A model generated the notes under the pieces. The model did no database searches. It was not told where the DNA came from and saw only the letters and a list, made by a program, of their open reading frames with translations. Positions 34,689 to 42,939 of a DNA stretch of 64,000 nucleotides are shown here, in pieces. Position 1 is the stretch's first letter; each line of letters starts with the position of its first letter. Source of the stretch: JAHBVL01 sp963712055 (lineage in GTDB: Bacteria > Chloroflexota > Chloroflexia > Thermomicrobiales > UBA6265); contig CAVQGN010000003.1 in assembly GCA_963712055.1 (NCBI GenBank), positions 186,001 to 250,000 of the forward strand, written 5' to 3'. A program made the position numbers and the translations under genes.

Positions 34689-35583
34689 AACGCCAGTACA
34701 TGATTCCTACGCATGCCAGAACAATCGCGACCATACCGGCGGCATACTCCCAAGCTGGAAGCGATTGCCCGAAGGCCTCATCCGGCATCGGCTGATTGAA
34801 AATCGCGTGCGAAAACTCAGTCGTCAACCGAGCTGGACTGAGAAACGCGAGATAGGGCAGCACGCTTTCGTTCGAGACCACCTGGGTCAATATGCCAGCA
34901 AAAATCGAAACCACCAAGAAGCCGATGATGATGATGGCGACCGCTATGCCTTTCCGGTCAGTGAAAGACGAAATCGTCAAGGCGATCGCACCGAGATAGA
35001 ACGCGGTCAACGTACTCATGATGACAATGCGGCCCAGGTCGCCCGCGTTGTCTTTCATGGCCGACAGCGGCGAATCCTCGAGCAACTGTCGTCCAAGCCA
35101 GTAGATCACCATCGGCACCAATGACACCGTCAGAGTCAGCAGCGCTGTGGCTACAAGTTTCGATAAGAGATAGTCGCCTCGTGTGATTGGGCGAGAGAAA
35201 TAGAGCGTCAGGACGTTCTCGCGACGGTCGTTACACAGCATCTCCGGAGCCACGGCCGCCACGAACACGCCAAGAATGCTGAAGATGATTCCGAAATACT
35301 CCCAGTAGGCGACGACTTCGGCATCTGGGATAAACGCGCGAATCCCTAATGGGATGACGACGACCAGCCCGACCGCGATGTAGAGAAGCACGGGGATGAC
35401 CTTCGCGGTCCAGCTCTTTTTCGCTCCAAGCGCTCGTTTCATGGAATAGGTCGTCAGCGTGCGAGCACCGTGCTCGCGTCCGAGTCGCTCGCCTTCGTAG
35501 TGCTGATATCCACGGTCATACACTTCACCGAAGTTCTGACCGCTGGTCGTTGGTTGGGCTGGGATCACGCCAGAATCACTCAC
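34672..35583 (-). CDS. ABC-2 type transporter permease, second system
   Basis: A 303-residue permease with six hydrophobic segments, for example VIPVLLYIAVGLVVVIPLGI and IAVAIIIIGFLVVSIFAGIL. Its coupling region is PEMLCNDRRENVLTLYFSRPITRGDYLLSKL. The GTG at 35583 is chosen because it overlaps the end of the ATPase gene by eight bases (GTGAGTGA), a translational-coupling arrangement. Longer starts would lie deep in that gene. It contains a Tyr/Gly-rich cytoplasmic N-terminus (GEVYDRGYQHYEGERLGRE) that is common in ABC-2 permeases next to GldA-type ATPases. Confidence 0.87.
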   Translation of the reverse strand: MSDSGVIPAQPTTSGQNFGEVYDRGYQHYEGERLGREHGARTLTTYSMKRALGAKKSWTAKVIPVLLYIAVGLVVVIPLGIRAFIPDAEVVAYWEYFGIIFSILGVFVAAVAPEMLCNDRRENVLTLYFSRPITRGDYLLSKLVATALLTLTVSLVPMVIYWLGRQLLEDSPLSAMKDNAGDLGRIVIMSTLTAFYLGAIALTISSFTDRKGIAVAIIIIGFLVVSIFAGILTQVVSNESVLPYLAFLSPARLTTEFSHAIFNQPMPDEAFGQSLPAWEYAAGMVAIVLACVGIMYWRYVPAD

Positions 35584-36655
35584 TCGATGATTCCTCCGCT
35601 TCAGCAACAATGCGCTGATCGGCAACCGCGCGCAGATAGAGTTCCTCGAGCGAACGGGTTCGACTCCGGAGACTGCGCAAACCGACGCCCACGTCTACCG
35701 CGCTATCTCGAATCGCATCGTAGGCTTCCTCGTTGTCGTGACGAATGATCAGATCGTGAATCATGAGCGATTCAGGATGGAGATTCACGACATCGGTAAT
35801 GCCATACCCTGCCAACCGCTGAATGAACGGATCCGGGTTGCCTTCGATCTTGACAGCGATTTCCCGCTCATCCGTGGTGGGTCCACCCAGAGGCTGAGAC
35901 AGCATGAGCTTTCCGCCGTTAATGATCACGACGTAGTTACAAACCCGTTCGATATCCTCGAGGATGTGGGAAGAAAGAATCACGGTCATCCCCATCCGCC
36001 GATAAACGCGATCGACGAGTTCGAGCATCGCTTCCCGTCCGGGAGGATCGAGTCCTGCCGTCGGTTCGTCGAGAAAGACCAGCGATGGATCATGAACGAT
36101 CGCCTGGGCCAGTTTGACCCGCTGCTTCATACCGGTTGAAAAGCCCTTGATCAAGCGATAGCGCTCTTCGTCGAGACCAACCTGATAGAGAACATCAGCA
36201 GCACGCTGACGGGCTTCGACTTTCGGCAAGCCGCTCACTTCGGCCATGTGACCGACAAAATCAGCAGCGGTGGCGTTCGACGGCAGGCAATCGGACTCTG
36301 GCATATAGCCAACGCGTTCGCGGATCTGAATCCCGGCTTCCTCGGAGTCGTAGTCGAGCACCGTCGCCGAGCCCTGGGTTGGTCGAGTCAAACCGAGCAA
36401 CAACCGAATGAGCGTCGTTTTTCCCGCGCCGTTTGGCCCCAGCAAGCCGATTGCAGCGGGAGGCAATTCGAGATCGAGGTGATCAAGGGCGAGCACCCCG
36501 TCATAGGCTTTGGTCAGATCGTTTGTGACGACAACTGGTGCTAGAGAGGGATCGATGTGTGCCGGTATGACCGGTCGACTCAGGATCGTGGAAGCACTCA
36601 AACGATTTTCACCTTCATGAAGCGCTCGAACTGGTGTGAGCGCGTCGCCGAACAA
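35576..36655 (-). CDS. ABC transporter ATP-binding protein, second exporter system
   Basis: A 359-residue ATPase with Walker A GPNGAGKTT, signature GFSTGMKQRVKL, Walker B SLVFLDEPTAGLD and H-loop LSSHIL. The C-terminal part (ADQRIVAEAEESSSE) is acidic. The start is uncertain. The ATG at 36655 adds about 40 residues before the first ABC strand; a TTG at 36601 preceded by GAAGGTG is an alternative. It heads a four-gene group (35576-32888) in the order ATPase, permease, ATPase, permease, all overlapping or closely spaced, so they probably act as one export locus with two transporters or a hetero-complex. Confidence 0.9.
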   Translation of the reverse strand: MFGDALTPVRALHEGENRLSASTILSRPVIPAHIDPSLAPVVVTNDLTKAYDGVLALDHLDLELPPAAIGLLGPNGAGKTTLIRLLLGLTRPTQGSATVLDYDSEEAGIQIRERVGYMPESDCLPSNATAADFVGHMAEVSGLPKVEARQRAADVLYQVGLDEERYRLIKGFSTGMKQRVKLAQAIVHDPSLVFLDEPTAGLDPPGREAMLELVDRVYRRMGMTVILSSHILEDIERVCNYVVIINGGKLMLSQPLGGPTTDEREIAVKIEGNPDPFIQRLAGYGITDVVNLHPESLMIHDLIIRHDNEEAYDAIRDSAVDVGVGLRSLRSRTRSLEELYLRAVADQRIVAEAEESSSE

Positions 36656-36923
36656 CGCCCGAAGCGGTCACTTATACCCGATCGGCGTGCTCATTAAGAT
36701 AGCAGGCCTGACCCATTTCGCGATCAACGCTAAGGTCCGGCTCTCGATAAGAACTCTCTCGAACGCTCCAACATTATTCGGAGGAGTCATGAGATAGTTC
36801 CTTGTACGAAATGCACGAAGCAGTAGTCATACGGGCAGAATCCCCACCCCAAGATGGATGGAGCGGCGGATCGCAACGGGATCGGTGGCTAGCCGTTACC
36901 AGCAAGCAATCAAGAGGCAAACG
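36656..36923. other. Intergenic region between divergent export operon and sugar-acid gene group
   Basis: 268 bases between divergent genes, rising to 322 if the ATPase starts at 36601. I see no gene or strong -35/-10 pair. The sequence is expected to hold promoters for both directions. Short AT-rich stretches occur at about 36690-36705 and 36765-36780. Confidence 0.5.
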
Positions 36924-37811
36924 ATGAGCGAAATGCAACTTCATGGAATCATTCCGATTCTGGTCACTCCGTTCACCGACTCCGGCGAGATCGATGACGA
37001 CAGCTTGCGCAATCTGGTCGACTTCACGCTCGCTGCTGGGGTGCACGGTCTTGGGATTGCGCTCGGCAGTGAGGTCTACAAGCTTACCGAAACCGAACGC
37101 GTCTCGGTCATCGCCGCGGTTATCGATCAGACCAATCAGCGAGTTCCGGTCGTGGTGAACACCGGCGCCCCAGGCACCGATCTGGCGGTCTATTTGAGCC
37201 GCCTGGCGGAAGAAGCCGGCGCAGCCGCAGTAATGTGCACTTCGCCCGGCCCTGGCTTTTCCGAGGCGGAGATCGTCGACTATTTCGGCGCAATCGCAAA
37301 CTCGGTGACCGTGCCAGTGGTGGTCCAGGACACCGACGCGAATCCGATCAACGCCGCAATGATCAGTACGATCGCGAACCAATGCCCGGGTGTAAAATAC
37401 GCGAAAGTTGAAAGCACGCCTCAGCCAGTGCAGGTCGACGCTGCCGTGCGGGGAAGCAACGGAACCGTCGGCATCATCGGCGGCGCAGCCGGTACCTATT
37501 TGCTCGCTGAACTCCGACGTGGAGCGATCGGGACCATGCCCTGGCCGAGCACGCCAGCCGCGTTTGTGGCCGTCTGGGATCTCTGGCAGGCCGGGGATAG
37601 AACCGCCGCAACGTCCCGCTTCGAATCAGATCTCGCGCCGCTGCTGAACATCCCCGTCCGTTCCATCAATGGCGGGCATCTCGTCCACAAGTACTTGCTC
37701 TACCGGCAAGGAGTTATCAAGACCCCGGTGGTCCGAGGGCCGTCGCGGCCGCTCGATCCAATCACGATGGAGGAACTCGACGAGGTCTGTGTTCGACTCG
37801 GACTCGTATGA
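36924..37811 (+). CDS. Dihydrodipicolinate synthase-family aldolase (DapA-like)
   Basis: A 295-residue TIM-barrel class I aldolase. GIIPILVTPFTDSGEIDDDS is the usual start. GIALGSEVYKLTETERVSVI replaces the typical GTTGE region, and CPGVKYAKVESTP contains the Schiff-base lysine. Such proteins cleave or make 2-keto-3-deoxy sugar acids, N-acetylneuraminate or dihydrodipicolinate. The adjacent enolase-superfamily gene suggests sugar-acid breakdown, not lysine synthesis. ATG at 36924 has AGAGG seven bases upstream; longer in-frame starts lack support. Confidence 0.88.
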   Translation: MSEMQLHGIIPILVTPFTDSGEIDDDSLRNLVDFTLAAGVHGLGIALGSEVYKLTETERVSVIAAVIDQTNQRVPVVVNTGAPGTDLAVYLSRLAEEAGAAAVMCTSPGPGFSEAEIVDYFGAIANSVTVPVVVQDTDANPINAAMISTIANQCPGVKYAKVESTPQPVQVDAAVRGSNGTVGIIGGAAGTYLLAELRRGAIGTMPWPSTPAAFVAVWDLWQAGDRTAATSRFESDLAPLLNIPVRSINGGHLVHKYLLYRQGVIKTPVVRGPSRPLDPITMEELDEVCVRLGLV

Positions 37812-37854
37812 CGATCGTGCCCGTTCAGTTACATCAGAAGCAAAGGAGACCAGG

Positions 37855-39012
37855 ATGAAGATCACTGACATCACCGTGACCCCATTCACCATCACGGCTG
37901 ATCGCTACCACAATGGCACTCCGCTTAGAAACGTCGAGATCGTCCAAACCGTCACGACGATCACGACCGACGACGGAATCTCAGGTCGCTATTTCGGTGG
38001 CCATGGTCATGGTGATCAGGATGGTCTCACCGCCGAGGACCGCTCGTATCTCGAAGCGAGAATCAAACCGATGCTCATCGGTCAGGATCCGCTTGATCGG
38101 GAACGATTCTGGCAATGGCTCTATGCTGCCAAGACACCAGAAAACCTGATGGGCGTTGTCGATTTGGCGCTTTGGGATCTGGCTGGCAACGCAGCTCAGC
38201 AACCGGTTTACAAGATGCTCGGAGGATGTCGCGACCGGGTGCTCGCCTATGCCAGCACCTATCCAAACATGGGGTCACCGGACAACTACGCTGCCCACGC
38301 ACTCGCCTGCAAGAAAGAGGGCTATCGCGCCTACAAGATCCATCCGTACTACTACTGGAATCCGGAAACGGGTGAGGAAGTACCAGGGCGTCCGTCACAT
38401 ATCGCTTGGGATATCGAGGTCTGCGAAAAGGTCCGGGCGGCTGTTGGCGACGACATGGTGCTGATGTTTGATCCCTGGGGTACCTATCACATCTACGAAG
38501 AAGCGCTGGAAGTTGGTCGCGAACTGGAGCGACTCGACTTCTACTGGTACGAACATCCGATGCCAGAGCAACGAATGCTGCCCTACATCAAACTCACGGA
38601 TACGCTTGATATCCCGATTCTGTCACCGGAGATCCTGGAAGGCCACGTCTTCACCCGCGCCGAATGGCTCCGCCAGGGCGCTTCCGACTGGAGCCGGATC
38701 GATGTGCTTCGCGGCGGCATCACCGCCGCCCGCAAAACCGCGATCGTTTGCGAAGCCTTTGGGGCCCGCTGCGAAATCCACATGAGCGGCATTGGGAACC
38801 TGCATGTGATCGGGTCGATGCCAGAGGACACCTGTGGCTACTACGAGCGTGGTCTCCTCGCCCCCGGTGTCGACTACGACGCCCCGCTCCCCTATCTCAC
38901 CGAGCCGATCGACGCACTCGATCCAGACGGATACGTCACGCTTCCGCAGAAACCAGGACTTGGGTATTCGATTGACTGGGACTACATCCGCGACCATCAG
39001 GTCACGGCGTAA
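37855..39012 (+). CDS. Enolase-superfamily (mandelate racemase / dehydratase-like) enzyme
   Basis: A 385-residue enzyme of the mandelate racemase/muconate lactonizing group, which abstracts a proton alpha to a carboxylate. Expected metal ligands are Asp in VLMFDPWG, Glu in YWYEHPMPE and Glu in LSPEILEGH. The catalytic Lys segment reads YRAYKIHPYYYW, a KxH form instead of the common KxK. Starts at ATG 37855 with AAAGGAG. Together with the aldolase gene 43 bases upstream it suggests dehydration of a sugar acid followed by aldol cleavage. The exact substrate is unknown. Confidence 0.9.
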   Translation: MKITDITVTPFTITADRYHNGTPLRNVEIVQTVTTITTDDGISGRYFGGHGHGDQDGLTAEDRSYLEARIKPMLIGQDPLDRERFWQWLYAAKTPENLMGVVDLALWDLAGNAAQQPVYKMLGGCRDRVLAYASTYPNMGSPDNYAAHALACKKEGYRAYKIHPYYYWNPETGEEVPGRPSHIAWDIEVCEKVRAAVGDDMVLMFDPWGTYHIYEEALEVGRELERLDFYWYEHPMPEQRMLPYIKLTDTLDIPILSPEILEGHVFTRAEWLRQGASDWSRIDVLRGGITAARKTAIVCEAFGARCEIHMSGIGNLHVIGSMPEDTCGYYERGLLAPGVDYDAPLPYLTEPIDALDPDGYVTLPQKPGLGYSIDWDYIRDHQVTA

Positions 39013-39017
39013 CCGCA

Positions 39018-40154
39018 TCAGCGAAGCGCGCGGAAACAGCGAGCGGCTTCCTCGAGGCCCTTGGCGAAGATGGAGGGTTCCTGACCGACGCCAATGCGCA
39101 GGTGACCCTCATAGCCAAACGCAGATCCGGGCGCGAGCATGACCGAATAGTCGCGGGCGAGATGATCCGCCAGTTCCGCAGACGGCATGTCGGCCGTGTA
39201 TTTCATCAACGCGAGGAGACCTGCTTTCGGTCGGTTCCAGCTCGCCACGTCTGCGTTTTCCGCAAACCAGGCATCAGCGGTGGCGAGATTCGGTTCGAGA
39301 ATTCGCTCGTTCCGCTGTTGAATCAGATCGCGATGCTGAATCGCGATCAGCGCCAGAAAATCGCTGATCTTGCCCGGCGACAGCGAGACGTAGTCTCGCG
39401 CAGCCCAGCATTTCTGCGCGATCTCCTCTGTCGCCGCGATCCATCCGATCCGCAGTCCTGGCAGGCCGAAGGGTTTTGACACCGTGCCGACACTGATCGC
39501 GGTCGTGCCGCGATTGCGCAGCGGAGAGGTCGCCTCGACTCCACCCGGCAAGTCGAGCCAGCGATAGGCTTCGTCACAGAGCACCACAGCGCCGCGCTCT
39601 TCGGCGAGGTCATAGACACGGGCGAGATCGCCATCGGTGAGATAGGCGCCGGTTGGATTGTGCGGGGTGTTGATGACGATCATTTTGGTGTCGGCTCGGA
39701 GGAGACCTTCCAGGGCATTGACGTCGAAGCGGTATTCCCCATCAGCTTCTTCGATCGTCCAGAGGGTGACGTCGCAACCGACCGCCCGGGCGACGCTGAA
39801 CAACTGCTGGTAGGCCGGATAGACAGCCACAACATGGTCGCCTGCCGACAGCAAGGTGGTGAAAATCAGATAATTGGCTTCGATCGCCCCAGTGGTGACC
39901 AGGACTTCGTCTGCGCAAACCCCCGTGTAGGTGGATGCGATTTCCGCTCGCAGGGCTTCAGTTCCTCTCGCTTCGGAGTAGCCAAGGCGAAGGTCGAGCA
40001 ATGCCCGATGGGTAGCCTCCTGCTCATCCGCAGGAAGCAGAGAGAGCAACTCTCCCGTATTCATCGGGTAGATACCGCTTTCGGCGATGTCGTATTTGAC
40101 CTCGGTTTCCCAGACGGTCATCCAGCGCTCGAGAGTAAATGGCTCGATCTTCAA
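39018..40154 (-). CDS. Class I/II aminotransferase (aspartate aminotransferase fold)
   Basis: A 378-residue PLP-dependent aminotransferase. The PLP lysine is in SVGTVSKPFGLPGLRIGW, the Asp-x-Ala-Tyr segment is VVLCDEAYRWLDL, and VINTPHNPTGAYL is the usual Asn-Pro-Thr-Gly motif. It belongs to the fold-type I group with capreomycidine-synthase-like and other alpha-aminotransferases. It converges with the enolase-superfamily gene, six bases apart. Its substrate is unknown; an amino acid or an amino sugar acid is possible. Confidence 0.92.
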   Translation of the reverse strand: MKIEPFTLERWMTVWETEVKYDIAESGIYPMNTGELLSLLPADEQEATHRALLDLRLGYSEARGTEALRAEIASTYTGVCADEVLVTTGAIEANYLIFTTLLSAGDHVVAVYPAYQQLFSVARAVGCDVTLWTIEEADGEYRFDVNALEGLLRADTKMIVINTPHNPTGAYLTDGDLARVYDLAEERGAVVLCDEAYRWLDLPGGVEATSPLRNRGTTAISVGTVSKPFGLPGLRIGWIAATEEIAQKCWAARDYVSLSPGKISDFLALIAIQHRDLIQQRNERILEPNLATADAWFAENADVASWNRPKAGLLALMKYTADMPSAELADHLARDYSVMLAPGSAFGYEGHLRIGVGQEPSIFAKGLEEAARCFRALR

Positions 40155-40349
40155 GAGAATGTCTCCAACCTGCCCGTGCGAAGGCCAGTCGATCCTGACC
40201 AGAGAATATGAAGCGTATCAGGTAGACTCGCCTACCCAATTGGACAGGCCGCTACCTACCCGAGAAGGGTATGACATCGACGAAGATGGTCACTAGGGTT
40301 AGATCAAGTCAACACGTCCCGGTCAAGACGACACGCAAAGGACAGTTCA

Positions 40350-41264
40350 ATGGATTCAAAAGGCGCAACCCTGCTAGAAGAACTCTCGGCCTCGATGGCC
40401 GATGCGGTCGAAACCGCTGCGGCCAGCACAGTGACCGTCAACGCTCGCAAGCGAATGCCAGCATCCGGGATCAGCTGGAACGGTGATGGGCTCGTGGTGA
40501 CCGCAAATCACGTGGTTGAACGCGACGATGATCTTCACGTTTCGGCTTCGGACGGCACCTGGGTTTCAGCGACCCTTGTCGGTCGCGATCCCGGGAGTGA
40601 CACAGCGCTTCTGAAAGTCAACGCAGACTTTTCGCCACCGGCGACGCTTACCGATAGTCCGGCTCGTCCTGGCCAGATCGTGTTAGCGGTCGGCCGACCC
40701 GGTAACTCCGGCGCGATGGCCTCGCTCGGCGTCGTCAGCATGGTGGGAGGGCAATGGCGCTCAGGAGACGGCGCGCAACTCGACAGCTTTCTGCGCACCG
40801 ACGCTGCAATGCTTCCCGGTTTCTCCGGTGGCCCACTGATCAGCACCAGCGGAGCGGTGATCGGTATGAACTCCTCGTCAGTCGGTCGTCGTGGGAGTCT
40901 CACCATTCCGCATAGTGATCTGAGCAGAATCGTCGAAGCGCTGCAAACGCATGGCAAGATTCGACGCGGGTATATCGGCATTGGCGCTCAGTCAGTGACG
41001 TTGAACAATCGCTTGTCGTCCGCTCTCGGTCTGGAAAACGAGACTGGTCTGGTTGTCGTCGGACTCGAAAGCGATGGACCGGGAGAAAAGGCCGGTCTCA
41101 TGATCGGTGATGTGATTCTCACGCTGGAAGGACACCCGGTCGCCAAGGTGGAAGACGTTCAGAACCTCCTCACCGGAGAGTTGGTCGGCAAACCGGTGAC
41201 GCTTCGTATCGTCAGAGGCGGCGCACTGCAACACCTCGATGTCACGGCAGCTGAGCGCCGGTAG
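40350..41264 (+). CDS. HtrA/DegP-like serine protease with PDZ domain
   Basis: A 304-residue S1C protease. Catalytic triad: His in VVTANHVVERDDD, Asp in SDTALLKVNAD and Ser in LPGFSGGPLIS. The PDZ domain follows from about residue 205 (GYIGIGAQSVTLN) to LRIVRGGALQHLDV. No signal peptide or transmembrane segment is visible at the N-terminus (MDSKGATLLEELSASMADAV), which is unusual because HtrA proteins normally act outside the cytoplasm. AAGGAC lies upstream of the ATG. A second protease follows after 65 bases, so the two form an operon. Confidence 0.9.
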   Translation: MDSKGATLLEELSASMADAVETAAASTVTVNARKRMPASGISWNGDGLVVTANHVVERDDDLHVSASDGTWVSATLVGRDPGSDTALLKVNADFSPPATLTDSPARPGQIVLAVGRPGNSGAMASLGVVSMVGGQWRSGDGAQLDSFLRTDAAMLPGFSGGPLISTSGAVIGMNSSSVGRRGSLTIPHSDLSRIVEALQTHGKIRRGYIGIGAQSVTLNNRLSSALGLENETGLVVVGLESDGPGEKAGLMIGDVILTLEGHPVAKVEDVQNLLTGELVGKPVTLRIVRGGALQHLDVTAAERR

Positions 41265-41329
41265 AGACTACTCGACTTTCACAAAACAGTCCCGGCTTGA
41301 GTGTCGCATTGAGAATGACAGGTAGATCC

Positions 41330-42244
41330 ATGGCGGTAGATTCTTCGAAAGCAGCAGCGACCGTTTCTCGTGAGGTCGATCATGAATTGAAATCGCTCTA
41401 TGAAAAGGTGCGACAGAGTGTGGTACTTGTGTATCGCGGCGGTGGGAGCGGCGCCGGAACCATCTGGGGGTCGGACGGGCTGATCGTGACGAACAACCAT
41501 GTCGTCAACGCCGAAGGCGAAGCCAACGTCGTCCTGGCGGACGGGCGCAAACTCAAAGCGATCGTGGCGGCGCGCCATCCCACCCGTGACCTTGCGCTGC
41601 TCAAGGTTGCCGCAAGCAATCTTCCGGCCATTGTTGCGGCCGACTCGGCGCAAGTCCGACCGGGCGAACTGGCGATTGCGATCGGCCATCCAAATGGTTT
41701 TCGTGACGCGATGACATTTGGAGTAGTCGTTGCGATAGAAAGCGCCGCCTATGCCGGCGCTGGTGGCCGGGAAAACATGCTTCTCTCCGATGCTCGCTTT
41801 GGTCCAGGAAACTCAGGCGGACCCGTGGTCAACGCTGCTGGAGCCGTGATTGGAATCTGTTCGCGGGTATCGGGCCGACTCGGTATGTCCGTACCCAGTC
41901 AGATCGTCTCCCAATTCGTCGACGGTGCGTTCCTCCCGCAACAACGCGACTATCTCGGGTTCGATGCGGTCGAAGCGACCATCAGCCAGAATCCGGATAC
42001 GTTTGGTCTGGTCATCACCGCGCTGGCTCCTGAGGGTCCGGCGACGACCGCTGGTCTGAGGCTGGGTGATATCGTTCTTAGCGTCGACGACTACGCCATT
42101 GCCGCAGGTGAATCGCTCGCTACCTTGCTTGGTTACGGTCGCACGCAGCACGAAGTCCGTTTGGGTATCCTGCGGGGTGGTTCGCCCTTGACTATCGTGG
42201 TCGAGCCCACGATTCGTCATCCGGAGACTGACCATCAACACTAG
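41330..42244 (+). CDS. HtrA/DegP-like serine protease with PDZ domain, second copy
   Basis: A 304-residue S1C protease with triad His in VTNNHVVNAEGE, Asp in TRDLALLKVAAS and Ser in FGPGNSGGPVVN. The PDZ domain (from about residue 210) has GLVITALAPEGPATTAGLRLGDIVLSVD in parts. Like its neighbour it has no visible signal peptide or membrane anchor. ATG at 41330 has AGGTAG upstream; a TTG at 41297 and an ATG at 41315 are alternatives. The two copies are clearly different in sequence. A LuxR-family gene follows 42 bases later, so the three genes probably share a transcript. Confidence 0.9.
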   Translation: MAVDSSKAAATVSREVDHELKSLYEKVRQSVVLVYRGGGSGAGTIWGSDGLIVTNNHVVNAEGEANVVLADGRKLKAIVAARHPTRDLALLKVAASNLPAIVAADSAQVRPGELAIAIGHPNGFRDAMTFGVVVAIESAAYAGAGGRENMLLSDARFGPGNSGGPVVNAAGAVIGICSRVSGRLGMSVPSQIVSQFVDGAFLPQQRDYLGFDAVEATISQNPDTFGLVITALAPEGPATTAGLRLGDIVLSVDDYAIAAGESLATLLGYGRTQHEVRLGILRGGSPLTIVVEPTIRHPETDHQH

Positions 42245-42286
42245 GAGATCCCGGTTACTTTCGCGCCCTAACGAGCAGCGATTGCT

Positions 42287-42916
42287 ATGAGAGAGGCTGG
42301 TCCACGTTTGCGCGTCGGCATCATAGCCACCATTCCGCTGATCGAGCGGGGTTTGATGGCGATGATGGCTGGTGATCCATCACTGGATGTTGGTGTCTTT
42401 CCGGCCGGACCGGGACTGGATGGCCAATTCAGCATCGACATCGCGCTGGCGTTTCTTGCGGACGATGATGAGTTGCACGCAACGCTTGAGAGTCTCGACT
42501 CGTCACTTCCCGTACTCTGCCTGATCGAGGATGAAACAATTGCGTTGCCCGATCTCTCCAATCGACCTCTTGGCCTGCTCAGCGCCGACGCTGATGCTCA
42601 GTCCGTTACAGCCTCAATCCGGGCACTTCATCAGGGGCTCTTGGTTCTCGATCCGGTTTTCGCCCGGCGCCTCCGAGTGACTCAGAACGAATCAGCACGG
42701 ATCGGGGAAACACCGCGTGACACGGTCTCCCCGCGTGAGATTCAGGTTCTCGAGCGGATTGCCGATGGCCTACCGAACAAAGCGATAGCAGCCGAACTCG
42801 GCATCAGCGAGCACACCGTTAAGTTTCACGTTGGTTCGCTCCTGGAAAAACTCGGCGCCGATAGCCGCGCTGAAGCGGTCATGATCGCCACCCGCCGGGG
42901 CATCCTGCGAATCTGA
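42287..42916 (+). CDS. LuxR-family regulator with receiver-like domain lacking the phospho-Asp
   Basis: A 209-residue protein. The C-terminal helix-turn-helix is LuxR/FixJ-type (VSPREIQVLERIADGLPNKA, then ISEHTVKFHVGSLLEKLGA). The N-terminal 120 residues (RVGIIATIPLIERGLMAMMA) have the start of a receiver fold. The region where the phospho-acceptor would be reads SIDIALAFLADDDELHATL, with no normal D-x-x-x-P-G. It is thus a second atypical response regulator in the window. It follows two HtrA-like protease genes directly, which may be its functional partners. Confidence 0.82.
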   Translation: MREAGPRLRVGIIATIPLIERGLMAMMAGDPSLDVGVFPAGPGLDGQFSIDIALAFLADDDELHATLESLDSSLPVLCLIEDETIALPDLSNRPLGLLSADADAQSVTASIRALHQGLLVLDPVFARRLRVTQNESARIGETPRDTVSPREIQVLERIADGLPNKAIAAELGISEHTVKFHVGSLLEKLGADSRAEAVMIATRRGILRI

Positions 42917-42939
42917 TTGCGTTCTGGAAGGAACCAGCG

